A stretch of 64,000 nucleotides of DNA from Colias croceus (Eukaryota > Arthropoda > Insecta > Lepidoptera > Pieridae), in the NCBI RefSeq assembly GCF_905220415.1, contig NC_059539.1, positions 11,780,001 through 11,844,000 on the forward strand, read 5' to 3'. This document shows, piece by piece, positions 1 to 11,091 of this stretch (its first letter is position 1; each line of letters opens with the position of its first letter). A program made the translations under genes and the position numbers. The notes below the pieces were generated by a model that did no database searches, was not told where the DNA came from, and saw only the letters and a program-made list of their open reading frames with translations.

Positions 1-144
1 CATTTTAATACTTATTGTAGTTTTCATGCGTATCAATATTGGATCTTGGGACTAATACTATAGAAGCAGTAGTATTATGGTTTAAATATTGATTTTAGCA
101 CAACAATAATATAAAAATGAATCACAAAATGTGTTGGTAAGCAT

Positions 145-272
145 ATAATTCGAGAACAACTGAACCGATTACGTTAATTCTTTTTTTATTACATTTCTTG
201 AAGTACGAGGATGGTTCTTACGGAGAGAAAACGTAAAAATGTACCACGGGCGAAGCCGGGGCGGACCGCTAG
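145..272 (+). mobile_element. Lep1-like Helitron, 3' part
   Basis: Degenerate copy whose 3' end reads CGGGCGAAGCCGGGGCGGAC then CGCTAG followed by T. The GC-rich hairpin and terminal CTAG match the better copies at 23.7 and 25.8 kb. The 5' end is not recognisable. Confidence 0.6.
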
Positions 273-929
273 TATTAGAATAAATAAGAATGTTATAGAA
301 TTTGACGTACTGTAAATAATTTATGCTCTAGGTCTAGCCTGTGTGGTGTGGTGTAAACAAATTATTATTCACCCTATATTGTAAATTTATTCATATAAAA
401 TATACTAAGATAAGATGTAGGTCAGGTAAGTTCCATCTAAAATTACTGAAAAGAGTAAGAGCTGAAGAAAATTCATAACCTAATTTTTAATGAATCTAAA
501 TTTTAGTTTCTTTTCTGTATTGTGTAGGTATGTCTATAAAATAAATAAATCATTTTAAGGCATAAGTATATCATACTGAAAACGTAATAATATTTCGTAC
601 AAAGGATAAATGACCTAATATAATTTTGAATCCCATAAATAAACCGTAACCAAAAAGTAACTCAAAATCCTTCAAAGTCAAAAACATTTTACTCAAAATC
701 AATTTATCTTAAAAAGTAATCTATTAAATCCGATCGAAAAAAGCTCAGTAATATTATAACTGCCATTAGTGCACTTTGCAAACGACCCTTGTGTCTATCT
801 CTCACTCGCACGCACACAAAAAACGTGTACCTACACGAGTTGCACTCAAGCGCATTCCATATAAACCGTGGAGTTAAAAACCCGCTGAAAAAAATGTATA
901 ATTATTTGTATCGATAAGTAGGTATTTTT
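273..929. other. AT-rich, no feature seen
   Basis: No open frame, RNA or clear repeat. A short GC-richer patch at 780-860 (GTGTACCTACAC and CGCACGCACAC) is unexplained. Confidence 0.5.
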
Positions 930-1085
930 GAGGAGGAACTTTAGGCGCGTTGAGAGTAAAATTTCAAGGTCGCGTCATGGCAATACCGTCACGTCATGGA
1001 GTAGGTGACGGTTTTGGTATCTTCTTGTATTATAGTCTTGCCAAAGAAGTTTCACTTCTGACACGTATCTATGCTTTTTTTTGTA
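930..1085 (+). repeat. GAAGTTTCACTTC-ended repeat, family A copy 1
   Basis: The body reads TTTAGGCGCGTTGAGAG, then AAGGTCGCGTCATGG. It ends with AAAGAAGTTTCACTTCTG, ACACGT and a T-run at 1076-1082. The same body occurs inverted at 26.4 kb and 44.3 kb. Its 5' motif has decayed (GAGGAGGAACTTTA). It has no coding capacity. The family is not one I can name. Confidence 0.65.
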
Positions 1086-1166
1086 AGTCGGTAAGGTTAG
1101 TTTAGGTGTTTGTTTTTAGAGGTTATTAATGTTAACCTGAAAATTCTTTAAACAGGGAAACCTATA

Positions 1167-1240
1167 TCTACACTAATATTATAAAGAGGAAAACTTTGTT
1201 TGTTTGTTTGTTTGTAAGTAATGAATAGGCTCATAAATCT
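1167..1240 (+). mobile_element. Lep1-like Helitron, 5' fragment
   Basis: Starts A|TCTACACTAATATTATAAAG and continues into (TTTG)n at 1197-1216, as in the copies at 19.5 and 60.3 kb. The rest is not recognisable. Confidence 0.6.
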
Positions 1241-2395
1241 TATTAGTTTGAATCGAGCTGTTGTATTACCATAGATTAGTAAATACAATATAGTACCTAA
1301 ACCTAATTTTAGAGCAGAATAAAAAAAAAAAATTGAATGCATATTATGACCAAATTGTCAATAAAGATAAACCAGCTAAAATAGTATCGACACTATAAAT
1401 AATGCAAATATCCTAAATTGAAATTAGTAAACCAATACGGTTTACTAATTTGATCACTTCCTCTAAGAAGATTCCAATATAAACTTAATTTTGAAGTGAA
1501 CCGAAATAATATATTAGCAGACAGTTATGAAAATATTAATAGATTGCTCCCCAAGTCCAAGAATTATACTCATGAGTCGCGCAATCCCACATTCCATACC
1601 TTAATACACAAATGTTGCCAACGCTCAAAATTCGACCTACACTCGATCACGATAAGTATCAAAAGCGCGGGAGATAATTGTTTTTTTTTCTCAAGTGCGA
1701 AGGCAAGGGTCCCGGCAAATCGGACAGTCTTAATATAAATAACAATAAGTCAGGTTGATCTTGAAACCTTTTTAAAAACATTGAACCGTTTTGACAGATG
1801 AGGCACGGCCCGTTGTCTTCGCCGCGGATTTTTAAATTGGAAACGGACTATTTAGCTGAATAGAGCTGAATATTTTCGCGTCTATGTATTGTAGCAAAGT
1901 TTTTTTTATTGTAAAAAAAGTTTTGTCTTCTTTTTTTATAGTCATGTTTTTCGTTTAAACCTTTAATAGGCTGGATAGTGTATGATTTTTGTAAATCTAC
2001 ATAAAATACATAAAGTTCCTCTAAAAATACACCTACGCGACCGGTACATAATTTTTATGAAAATGTATATTTAGATTCACGTAAGTAAATAACGGTGACA
2101 ATCGCCGCCACGTTTATATTTCAAAAGGGGAATTCAAAGAATTTGAATGTCAACATACTTTCTTTAAAAACAATAAACTTGATACATGGTACAACCGTTA
2201 CATGTATTTGGAGAGGCAAGCATGAAAAATAATAGACAAAATGGTTCCGCATACATAATACTTATGTTTTGGATACAATAAAAAAACTAATACTAACTTC
2301 TTAAAGATTAGTTGGAGAAGAAGAGTTAAAATAAAGCCATACGAATAATAATTATTAAAAAATATAATCTAAACTTTATTATACACTAGCTTTCC
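1241..2395. other. AT-rich, no feature seen
   Basis: A short open frame at 1496-1738 has no recognisable similarity and begins in AT-rich noise. I regard it as chance. Confidence 0.5.
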
Positions 2396-2611
2396 GCCCG
2401 CGGCTTCGCCCGCGTTTTCAAAGAAAAACCCGCATAATTCCCGTTCCCGTGGGATTTCCGGGATAAAACCTATCCTATGTGTTAATCCAAGTTACCCTCT
2501 ATATGCGTGCTAAATTACATTGTGATCGGTTCAGTGGTATTTGCGTGAAAGAGTAACAAACATACACATACACATCTATCCTCACAAACTTTCGCATTTA
2601 TAATAGGTATT
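2396..2611 (-). mobile_element. Lep1-like Helitron, near full length
   Basis: Reading the minus strand, the copy ends in a GC-rich hairpin (CGCGGGCGAAGCCGCGGGCG) then GAAAGCTAG next to T. It contains the subfamily segments ACGGGAACGGGAATTATGCG and AGAGGGTAACTTGG, and begins near TATTATAAATGCGAAAG. It belongs to the subfamily seen at 23.7 kb and 10.5 kb. Confidence 0.8.
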
Positions 2612-2778
2612 AATAGGAGTAGGAAGGATTAGGTACTCTTATTCCTTTCAATTAAAATCAAAACCTATGTTTTATAAACACCAACATAAATTATTACAAT
2701 ACAAATAACATCATCCCAAAGTGATTTCTTCACCCTCGTACTTCCTAGAACCATCTCAGCCACCTACGAAACCTACAT

Positions 2779-3002
2779 GTGAAGTCCCACGTGTCCCCTA
2801 GTGGGGTAAGGGGCAGATGCATTATTCATACATCTGTTTCACTGATCGATCTTCTTTAGGGACAAGTAGGTGATCAGCCTTCTGTGTCCTGCCAGACCGA
2901 GACATTTTTTTTTCTTCGTCACCACCCGGAATCAAACCCAGGACCCCTCGGCGCTACGCTCACGCGTCAACCACTGTACCAATGAGGCGGTAAGGCGGTT
3001 TC
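2779..3002 (-). mobile_element. tRNA-derived SINE with 13-bp target duplication
   Basis: The minus strand carries Pol III promoter boxes of a tRNA-derived SINE: an A box TGGTACAGTGG (2971-2982) and a B box GGTTTGATTCC (2928-2938). After an A-rich linker comes a unique body with GGCAGGACACAGAAGGCTGA, ending in GGGACTTCAC. The perfect direct repeat ACGAAACCTACAT flanks it at 2766-2778 and 3003-3015, so both ends are well defined. A second copy lies at 6.48-6.68 kb. Such elements are non-coding and move with LINE enzymes. I do not assign a named family. Confidence 0.88.
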
Positions 3003-3015
3003 ACGAAACCTACAT

Positions 3016-3915
3016 AATAAAAACAAATTCCACCACGGACCCCCAAACTTAGAAATAATACTAAATTTGCGCCCGCACATATTATAATTTATCTCGACGT
3101 TCATTTAATGGCCGAAGACGTACACATTTACATAAAATGACCATAATGCTACAATTGCGACGGTCAAAATAACCAAATGGAAATTTTGTAACATTTCGAC
3201 ATTGCTTATTAATATTTAATTATAACTGGCCATTGTCATTAATACTTACATGGCTCGTTTTATTATCTGTGAATGTCAGCTTTACAAGTTTTCGAAAATT
3301 AAAATATTATAGACAGATAATATTATACAATATGATTATTGATTATAATTTGATTCTATTTATGTATTATTTTAAGATATTGGCAAAAGCTCCGTGTCTA
3401 CTTCGAAACTTTTGGCGCAAAAACTTATTATTAAGATTTTCCTGTAGAAATGGGAGGGTGACATCATTTTTTTCAGAACTAGCCGTTTACTAAAAGTATA
3501 TTATTCTTATTAGATTATAAATTGATTCCAAATGCAAGTAAAGCAAAAACTTTTTTCATATAGTGAACTTTTAAAAGTGCTTATGTTTTTTTTAACTACT
3601 ACGAATTCGGAATGTCGCATATGTCTTGGCGGTTTCTTTTTACTATGGTGAAACCTTTCAGGAAAATATGCTTGTGGCTTGAATTTTGCGCCGTGCGGGG
3701 GGCGGCTTTAGCAATTTTGCTGCATTAAGAAAATAAAAACTTAAAAAAATATAGGGGTTTTTGTAATTTTATGATTACTTAAAGAAAAAAAAATACTAAA
3801 TACTGACAATATTTCAATAAATTTGCGGACTGTACCTGCACATATCGTCAGAATCAGATATCACGATAATAAGAATATTAGAATTAGGTAATTGCAATAT
3901 CTTTTAGCTCTTAAA
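3016..3915. other. AT-rich, no feature seen
   Basis: The open frame at 3233-3493 has a composition typical of random AT-rich DNA and no known domain. Confidence 0.5.
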
Positions 3916-3929
3916 GTACTCTGTAGACT

Positions 3930-3984
3930 TATTAAATATAAATTTATAAAGCATTTGAATGCCATAAAACCAAAAATATAGGTA
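3930..3984 (+). mobile_element. Tail-only retroposed insertion (55 bp)
   Basis: The insert consists of ATAAATTTATAAAGCATTTG, then AATGCCATAAAACCAAAAAT and a short end. It is flanked by TACTCTGTAGACT (3917-3929) and TACTCTGAAGACT (3985-3997), a 13-bp target duplication with one mismatch. The same tail ends the retroposons at 20580-20959 and 29842-30041. I infer a severely 5'-truncated retroposon. Confidence 0.7.
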
Positions 3985-4016
3985 TACTCTGAAGACTGTA
4001 CTGCCAATATTTAATG

Positions 4017-4199
4017 CTAGCTGTGCCCCACGGTTTCACCCGCATTGCTCCGCTCCTATTGGTCATGAGGGTGATGATGGGCCTTCCTAGATAAATGGGC
4101 TAACACCGAAAGAATTTTTTCAGATCAGACCAGTAGGTAGTTCCCGAGATTAGCGCGTTCAAACAAACAAACTCTTCAGCTTTATAATATTAGTATAGA
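4017..4199 (-). mobile_element. Lep1-like Helitron, short subfamily
   Basis: On the minus strand it starts A|TCTATACTAATATTATAAAG and ends GGGGCACAGCTAG. Internal landmarks are GCGCTAATCTCGGGAACTAC and GGAGCGGAGCAATGCGGG. It is the subfamily seen at 50.8, 56.7 and 60.3 kb, with a weaker terminal hairpin (GCGGGTGAAACCG). Confidence 0.8.
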
Positions 4200-4611
4200 T
4201 ATAACCTACTTTTAAAGCGTGTAAAAGACGAGCATGACCATAGAACACGTGCGTGCTCATAATCTGTGTGACGACCCAGGTCAACCAGCGAGTAAAGCTG
4301 AATTTTTAATAAGATTTTATCCCGCTAAATGCTTGTTTATATTCAAACTATAATTAGCTGCGTCGCCGTAAACACATTAAGCGCAGACACAAAATTATTC
4401 GTCGCTATGTGTAATAATTGAACGATAAGACGGTTTTTAAACATAGATATCGATAAGGAAAATTTGATAATAAATGAAATTAAAATATGCATCACACGGG
4501 AATATCTGAACTGAGTTTTTTTATCAATCGAAATCAATAAAGATCTTTCTCAGAATAGAATTTTCCATAAATTATCAATATAATAGCTGAAGAGTGTTTA
4601 TAAGAGTATAT

Positions 4612-4735
4612 ATCAAATCAAATCAAATCAAATCTGTTTATTTGCTCGTATATGGTCATACAAAGGTGTTAATATACAATATTTATATCACATATACTGC
4701 CATTGTAAATGGCGTGCAAAAATTTTTTGAAAGTA
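4612..4735 (-). mobile_element. Truncated LINE 3' end with (TTTGA)n tail
   Basis: The minus strand reads GAGCAAATAAACAGA followed by about four TTTGA repeats at 4612-4635. A short tandem repeat as 3' tail is typical of several non-LTR retrotransposon clades, and a similar GTTTGA-type tail ends the element at 60.9-63.2 kb. Only the 3' untranslated part is present. Confidence 0.55.
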
Positions 4736-4764
4736 CAAATTAAATTATCAATAATATATTAATA

Positions 4765-4860
4765 TTATAGCTGAAGAGTGTTCACTTGTTTTTTTGGGAG
4801 GACGCGCTAATCTCAGGAACTATTGGTTCGAATTGAAAAGTTACTTCTGTGTTGGTTAGT
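4765..4860 (+). mobile_element. Lep1-like Helitron, 5' fragment
   Basis: Carries TATTATAGCTGAAGAGTGTT and ACGCGCTAATCTCAGGAACT of the short subfamily, then loses similarity. The 3' end is missing. Confidence 0.6.
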
Positions 4861-5499
4861 ACATTTATATTACAGGCTATATAATATCATGTAATATTCA
4901 AGCTACCTCCACAGAGTAGCTAAACATACTACAACCATAAGGAGCGATTTGCAATTTGCAATATTTATTCGCTGTCGTATTGCTTTTAGAGCGGACGAAG
5001 TTGCATGGCTAATTTAGTTTAAATTAAATTATTATATATGATTTATTATTGTAACACTACTGACTACTCTATTGTTTAAGTATATTAGTCTATCAAGACC
5101 GTTAATGAACTTTTACTCTAACAACGTTACAACTTTTACAAACTATAAAAATAAATGTATTACCAGATTATTATAATTCCCACGCTTGCGGATGCAATCT
5201 TATTGATCATTGATTGAAATTAAAAAAAAATCATATAAGTGATATTTCTGTTAAGCACTTATAATCAAGTTTGCATCTGTACTACTTGTTATTCATTAAT
5301 ACTTAGATGAATAATTTATATTTTTTACAATTACGAATAACATTTACGAATAATTAATATATTTTAATAGATTTTTATTTGCTTCGATTCTAAAAAAAAC
5401 TGTAGTTAGGTAATTGTTTAGAACTTGTTTTGGTAATGTAAACGAGCACTTTTGTGTCATCGGATTATGTAATAATTATCATATTCCTTTTATTTTATA
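4861..5499. other. AT-rich, no feature seen
   Basis: No gene, RNA or repeat recognised. Confidence 0.5.
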
Positions 5500-5590
5500 C
5501 TAGCTTTGCCTCGCGGTTTTACCCGCATTGCTCCACTCCTATTGGTCTTATTGTGATTATATTCAGGCTTCCTCGAGATATTATGGTGTT
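5500..5590 (-). mobile_element. Lep1-like Helitron, 3' fragment
   Basis: The minus strand ends GCGGGTAAAACCGCGAGGCA then AAGCTAG. Upstream are GGAGTGGAGCAATGCGGG and CGAGGAAGCC of the short subfamily. It is truncated before the 5' half. Confidence 0.65.
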
Positions 5591-5680
5591 TTTATTTTTT
5601 CATTAATAGCTGTCATTTTTAGTACAGAGCGTCTGTAGACAATAGAATTTCCAGGCAATTTTTTGAGGATGATATTTTTT

Positions 5681-5905
5681 GAAGTGAAACTTCTTTATCG
5701 GGGTTAGAAAAAATTTTTGTGTAACATTTTTTGCGTTACGCGTGAAATTTTTCCGTTACGCGCCATCTTTTTTTATCCCTACCACGCATGATTCGACGTA
5801 TTTCTGTAAAGTTGCATATAGTAAATTATTTTGTGAAAAATAAGGTCGTAAAGAAGTTTCACTTCTTACGTGTGTACACTAGTACACGCACACATTTTTT
5901 TATAA
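5681..5905 (+). repeat. GAAGTTTCACTTC-ended repeat, family B copy 1
   Basis: Starts GAAGTGAAACTTCTTTA (5681-5697). The inverted motif AAGAAGTTTCACTTCTT is at 5851-5867. It is followed by a hairpin GTGTAC-ACTA-GTACAC (5872-5887) and a T-run from 5895. The body contains TTTCCGTTACGCGCCATC and GCATATAGTAAATTA. Copies are at 7291-7526 (inverted) and 49055-49236. It has no coding capacity. Confidence 0.75.
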
Positions 5906-6483
5906 TATATATACCTATAAGAGCAGCATAGAATAGCAGATAGAAATAAAGTATCATTAAATTAGTATAATTACTTACTAGGAGGGCCCTACTACTCCAT
6001 ATTGTATGAAATTAAGAAGGGTAAATAAACTATTTTTATTTTTATTTATTTATTTTATTGAAAAAGAGAACCTAGGAACATATAAGAAGTATATATTAAG
6101 TAAATATTCTATAAATAATCAATGCTCTATTATCTATATCTATGTAGAAAACAGATGGTAACTTTTGTATGGAGGAAATATCAAAAATAATTAAGTGAAA
6201 TTAAAATATTATCTATTTATGTGAGAAGTCACACTGTGTTAATGATTATTATTAAATACATTATAGATGTAAGTCACTATGTAAATATTTAAATTAATTT
6301 GAATATAACTTAATTATTATCACCTTATTCTAAAAAAAAAATAGGTGAAAGCAAGAAGACATTATATAAATCATGTTTAGGAATACTTCGAAATCATTTC
6401 AAGTATATAAATATCAAGTGACAAATAAGTAGGTATGTTATTATTAAGATGATGAAATTATTCAATTAAGTTATTGTTAGTTT
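5906..6483. other. AT-rich, no firm feature
   Basis: An A/T tract at 6025-6060 followed by AAAAAGAGAACC could be a LINE 3' end on the minus strand, but I see no second copy to support it. Confidence 0.4.
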
Positions 6484-6680
6484 AATCAGTGGTTAACACG
6501 TGAACGTAGATTGAAGATTCGCGTTAAGTTCGATTCCAGATAAAGAAAAAAAAATGTCTCAGTCTGGCAGGACACAGAAGGCTGATCACCTACTCGTCAG
6601 TAAAATCAATCAGTGAAACAGATGAATGCATAATGCATCTGCCCCTTATTCATGTGGGGAAATGGGGACACGGGACTTCA
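6484..6680 (+). mobile_element. tRNA-derived SINE, second copy
   Basis: Same family as 2779-3002 in the opposite orientation. The B box AGTTCGATTCC is at 6527-6537, followed by an A-rich linker, GGCAGGACACAGAAGGCTGA and the same 3' end GGGACTTCAC at about 6671-6680. The A-box region is decayed (ATCAGTGGTTAAC). No target duplication was found. Confidence 0.8.
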
Positions 6681-7237
6681 CTTTTTAACTGTTGGAGATC
6701 CCTTTATTGTTAAAACAATAATAAAATGCTTACACCAGTTCGCGTTGTAAGGATAAATATAGGATTATAGGAGATGGTTTAAAGTATATACATAGTTGCA
6801 GATGACTTTAAAATTTCTTTGGTAAATGTTCATTGTACTTTACTTATGTTTTTAAAATGATGTAAAGCTGCGGTCTTTCTTGTATTATAATACAAAAAAT
6901 CAAACGACCCGTTACAGCAATAATCAATGATCAAATTATGTAGAGAAAAACTATGCAATATGGTACTCTCTAACATTTTTACATTAGCATATATAATTTT
7001 TAATTATTAACCCTTTAGATTTTAGAACATAACTACCTAATTAATAATTACGTAAAAAACTCACATATTACATACGAAAGATAACCTCCTTTTGAGATCG
7101 TTTAAAGCGTTTGCAATTAGAGTGATAATAAACATAAATTATAATTAGATGTCTATAAAATATTCCGTAATAAATCTGTGAATTCGTTCATCTTCATTTC
7201 CGGTGAGATATTATTTGAGCGTATGGTATACCTACTC
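6681..7237. other. AT-rich, no feature seen
   Basis: No gene, RNA or repeat recognised. Confidence 0.5.
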
Positions 7238-7797
7238 GTATCTATAGTCTATACATAGAATAAAATCGTATTGTAGTCAAAACTGTACACTAAAAAATGT
7301 GTGCGTGTACTAGTGTACACACGTAAGAAGTGAAACTTCTTTATGACCTTACTTTTCAAAAAATAATTTACTATATGCAACTTTACAGAAATACGTAGAA
7401 TCACGCGTGGTAGGGATAAGAAAAAGATGGCGCGTAACGGAAAAATGTCACGCGTAACGAAAAAATGTTACACTAAATTTTTTTCCAACCCCGATAAAGA
7501 AGTTTCACTTCAAATATTTTTTTTAAAGAATACATGGGGCGTGAACTACAATAAATACCGAAGCCAAAAATATAGATTTTAGAATTTTTGTCTCTTTGTC
7601 TGTATGCCTGTTTGTTTGTATGTATGTCCGGGTTAATCTCAAAAAGTACTGCATGGATTTACTTCAAATTTGGTACAGATAGCTTGAGACCTGAGGAAGG
7701 ATATAGTGTAGGTTTTAACCCGGGAATCCCACAGGAACGGGAACTAAGTATGCGGGTTTTTATTTGACTACGAAGACGGGCGAAGCCGCTGGCGGAG
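7238..7797 (+). mobile_element. Lep1-like Helitron interrupted by a family B repeat
   Basis: The left part runs through ATAAAATCGTATTGTAGTC and AAAACTGTACAC. The right part resumes at AAAGAATACATGGGGCGTGA and ends near CGGGCGAAGCCGCTGGCGG. The related copy at 28878-29150 has the two parts contiguous (AAAACTGTACATTGAATATT then AAAAGAATACTTGGGCCGTG). The family B repeat at 7291-7526 is therefore a later nested insertion. The terminal CTAG is mutated. Confidence 0.75.
7291..7526 (-). repeat. GAAGTTTCACTTC-ended repeat, family B copy 2 (nested)
   Basis: Inverted relative to 5681-5905 and closely similar throughout. It carries the hairpin GTGTAC-TAGT-GTACAC (near 7306-7321), AAGAAGTGAAACTTCTTTAT, the CGCGTAACG-rich centre and AAGAAGTTTCACTTC at about 7498-7512. 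Its position inside a Helitron shows that this sequence is mobile. Confidence 0.78.
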
Positions 7798-8114
7798 AGT
7801 TACATTATATTTGCATACTCGATGTACAATACGATACTGGTTTAGATTTATAATAAATTAAGATATCCGGACGTTTGATATTTAGCCCTAGGCTCCATAC
7901 AATACAAGTATCATTAGATATTTTGGCACGCTTAATTTGAAAACGCATGGATATTTTTGTTCTTCGTTTTTTTTGATAATTAACTTTTTGTTTTATACAC
8001 TTAGTATAGTACACACGACATAGACAAAAGCCTATTTAATAGTATAGCTATATTGCTATTAGTTCAGGATACATCGCTCATTTTTACAAGTGACTACTAT
8101 CAAGCTGATTTTCC

Positions 8115-8572
8115 GTTTGTAGCTTTATTTTGATGAGACACCGAATAATTTCGTGTACGAAACTCTCGATTGTGGGAGCTAACAGAGATAACAAGGATAA
8201 TTTTTTTTGATTTGATGGTTCTCAAATATTTATTACGCAATTTGTAGGACAATATGTCCGTTGCATTATATAAACATTAACTAAGTGAAAACAAAAAAAT
8301 CAGCTTGTTAGTAATCATTTATGATGACCTCGTTATCGATACACTTTGGAAAGGGGGACTCTTTGAACCAACCATAGATTTTGTAGGACAAATATTTTTT
8401 CGAATAATTTTGGTAATTATCTTGAGATTGAACAAAAAAAAATTCAGTTAGTAATAAATATTTGAGAACCATCAAATCAAAAATTTTTATCCTTGTTATC
8501 TCTGTTAGCTACCACAATCGAGACTTTCGTACACGAAATTATTGGGCGTCTCATCAAAATAAAGCTACAAAC
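8115..8572. mobile_element. Foldback element with about 120-bp inverted arms
   Basis: Arms at 8115-8235 and 8451-8572 are inverted copies: GTTTGTAGCTTTATTTTGAT ... CTCAAATATTTATTA, with few mismatches over about 120 bp. The 215-bp centre has no open frame. Nothing at the ends identifies a superfamily, and no target duplication was found. A short open frame at 8462-8692 lies in the right arm and is not considered a gene. Confidence 0.75.
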
Positions 8573-9436
8573 AGAAAAAAACAAAATAATAATACCTACT
8601 TATTTATTACTTACAGCCCTTACAGCTCACTACAGTACCTATTCCAAATTATTTTGAATGATAGAAGTGTGATAGAAGAACTGAATAAGTGAATAATGTT
8701 ATAGGTAGGTATCTCTGTAATAAGTATATAGTCTATGGGTAGGTATTCAATTTATGCACAAATAGGCAATCTACTATAAATATTTTTGATAAATTCAAAG
8801 AGGTACTAGTTTTGCCTTTGGCAATTCGTATCCATTAAATATATCATCTGTGTTAAATTCGCAAGTTAAAGGTCGTATTTTATACTATCAAACATTTAAA
8901 AACAGATTAATTACAAATCTAGATCGTTCGTGACATAATTATAATTGCACAATTTACAAGATAAATATTCATTAAATTTAATATTGTAATTCGTTTCATT
9001 CACAAATAGATTAAATTTTTCATAAACCAGGTGTGTCCACGATGTTTATTGCTTTTGCAACAATATAAATAATAATCATATTTATTATGATTAGAAACGT
9101 AAATGTCAACTTTTAAATCATCATCAATGTCCATATTGAATCTGTATTGAACTGTGGTTACATTGAAAGTAGTTCGATTGGCGGCAAAATTGTAGTTTTT
9201 TTTATCATAAAAAATGGAAGGCCATGAATACTATGTATTAACAAAAATATAACGAGATTAAAATCCCCAAATCTAAAATAACTTAATCTATTTCACTGTC
9301 AGTTCGCATATAACCATCAACAACATGTCAAGATGCCACACTAATAATTATAAACGAAACACAATTGGCGCCCATTTGTTTTTTTTTAAGTTCATGTCCA
9401 TTACGTTGCATTATTTAAAAATATAATTCGAAAGTT
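8573..9436. other. AT-rich, no feature seen
   Basis: No gene, RNA or repeat recognised. Confidence 0.5.
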
Positions 9437-9667
9437 TTTTTTTTCAGAAGCAAACGCTGGCCGCATAGACAATGGGCACTATTATCCCGGACAGTGCGCT
9501 CATTACCGCGTTTTTTCTGTTTTTGCGTCAGATCTCGGGCGGGTATTGTTCGGGCGCGTCTACCTGTGCTATCGGATGAACGTCACCCGCCATGATGGAA
9601 ATCTCACACTTATTGTTCATCCCTTATTTTTACAATTGCTTGCCGCCAATTTTTGTTATTTACAGTA
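9437..9667 (+). other. GC-rich patch behind a splice-acceptor-like tract
   Basis: A 12-T tract ending in CAG (9437-9450) leads into about 150 bp that are clearly richer in GC than the surroundings. One frame stays open for about 72 codons to a TAA near 9665. No protein family is recognisable in it. It could be an exon, an unrecognised repeat or chance, and there is no donor or partner exon I can defend. Confidence 0.2.
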
Positions 9668-10499
9668 AAAGATTCGTGTCATTGAATGTATTATTCTGTT
9701 TATGGACGAGATAAATATGTTTTGTTTTGTTTTATTGTTATTGATTTAATTAGAAGAATTTATGTTTATTTGATTTGAGAATAAACAACGATGTTTATAA
9801 ATTAAAACTTTTGCATAAGCTTTGCTGTTTTGAAATTTTAAAACAACAAAAATGCTAATTGCAATAATTTATTTTATTTCGGAAAGTCTACTACCTACAT
9901 ACTAATTCTATTTTATAAACTTATAACCTAAAAATCACTCAACATACAAAAATGCATAAACGACTCCAACATTGTAAACTTCCTAACACATACCAAGTAA
10001 CTAATATGTGTAATAAAATAAATTCTTTGTATAAAGTCGGGTCGGGGCTGTTTTTTTGTCAATTAAATTTACCGAGGGTCCCAGGTACCCGTACTCGTAA
10101 GTCAAATGAGATTAGAGTAACTCTTTTTTTGTCTTACCTTATTTGAAGATAACATTGGCATTTAAATTGTTCCACCAAGCATCTTACGTATTCAAGGATA
10201 TTTGATAAAAATAATTGAGATTTTATTTTTTCTGCATCTTTATGTAGAGGCCTGTCGGAGTAGGTACGTAGATCGGATTAATATATTTATAACGCTAATT
10301 ATATATGTGTGTTATTTATCCAAATTATGTTAGCAGGATATGGTAAAGATGTGGACTACTTTTTTACCAGAAGTCAGCGTTATAGTTGAAAGGTTCTGGT
10401 TTCTTTGATACGTGGAGGACTACGTAGAAGTAACTTTGATTGTTGATTCAGACGCGAAATATACATGTTCAATATTATATACGATGTAGGTATGTGTAA
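9668..10499. other. AT-rich, no feature seen
   Basis: An open frame at 9952-10146 has no recognisable domain and is treated as chance. Confidence 0.5.
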
Positions 10500-10685
10500 T
10501 GTGTACCTATATTGTGTATGTATGTTTATTACTCTTTCACGCAAATACTACTTAACCTATTACAATGAAATTTAGCACACATATAGAGGGTAACTTGGAT
10601 TAACACAGGATAGGTTTTATCCCGGAAATCCCACGGGGACGGAAACTATGCAGGTTTTTCTTTGGAAACGCGGGCGGAAAACTAG
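10500..10685 (+). mobile_element. Lep1-like Helitron, 3' two thirds
   Basis: Contains TTACTCTTTCACGCAAATAC, ATATAGAGGGTAACTTGGAT and CCACGGGGACGGAAACTATG of the 23.7-kb subfamily. It ends GGGCGGAAAACTAG next to T at 10682-10686. The hairpin region is shortened. Confidence 0.75.
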
Positions 10686-10959
10686 TCTTATAATACTCGA
10701 AACTTATTGTCGTAGCGATACTATTTCCTAAGAGGTAAATTAAAGATTTCAATTAATAATTGTTTAACGCAACCGGTATTTTATGACTATACAAAAAATA
10801 TATGTTAATTAGTAATTGAAATATATAAGACTGGATATAAACAATAAATTTTGTCACAAATACATTTGGTATTTAAATGTACTATCTTGTTTTTGTAATA
10901 AGATTCATATATTTTTTTAACATTTTTAATACAATTATTACAAACGTAGTTATAAAGTG

Positions 10960-10974
10960 CCGAATATATTCGGT
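10960..10974. repeat. Palindrome CCGAATATATTCGG
   Basis: A perfect 14-bp palindrome of the CCGAAT/ATTCGG type that clusters 1.1 kb downstream (12045-12130). It is probably a remnant of a related element end. Confidence 0.35.
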
Positions 10975-11091
10975 ATGAGTATTTCTACTTTCTTGGCTAT
11001 AGAACTAAATAAATAACTTCATATTATGAATGATTTATGTCATACAATACACAAGTCAAAGAAATCCTATGAAAAATGTTTGAACCTAAGG

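Noticed and set aside
6025..6160. LINE 3' end on the minus strand
   Set aside because: A/T tract plus GAGAACC only. No second copy in the window and no target duplication.
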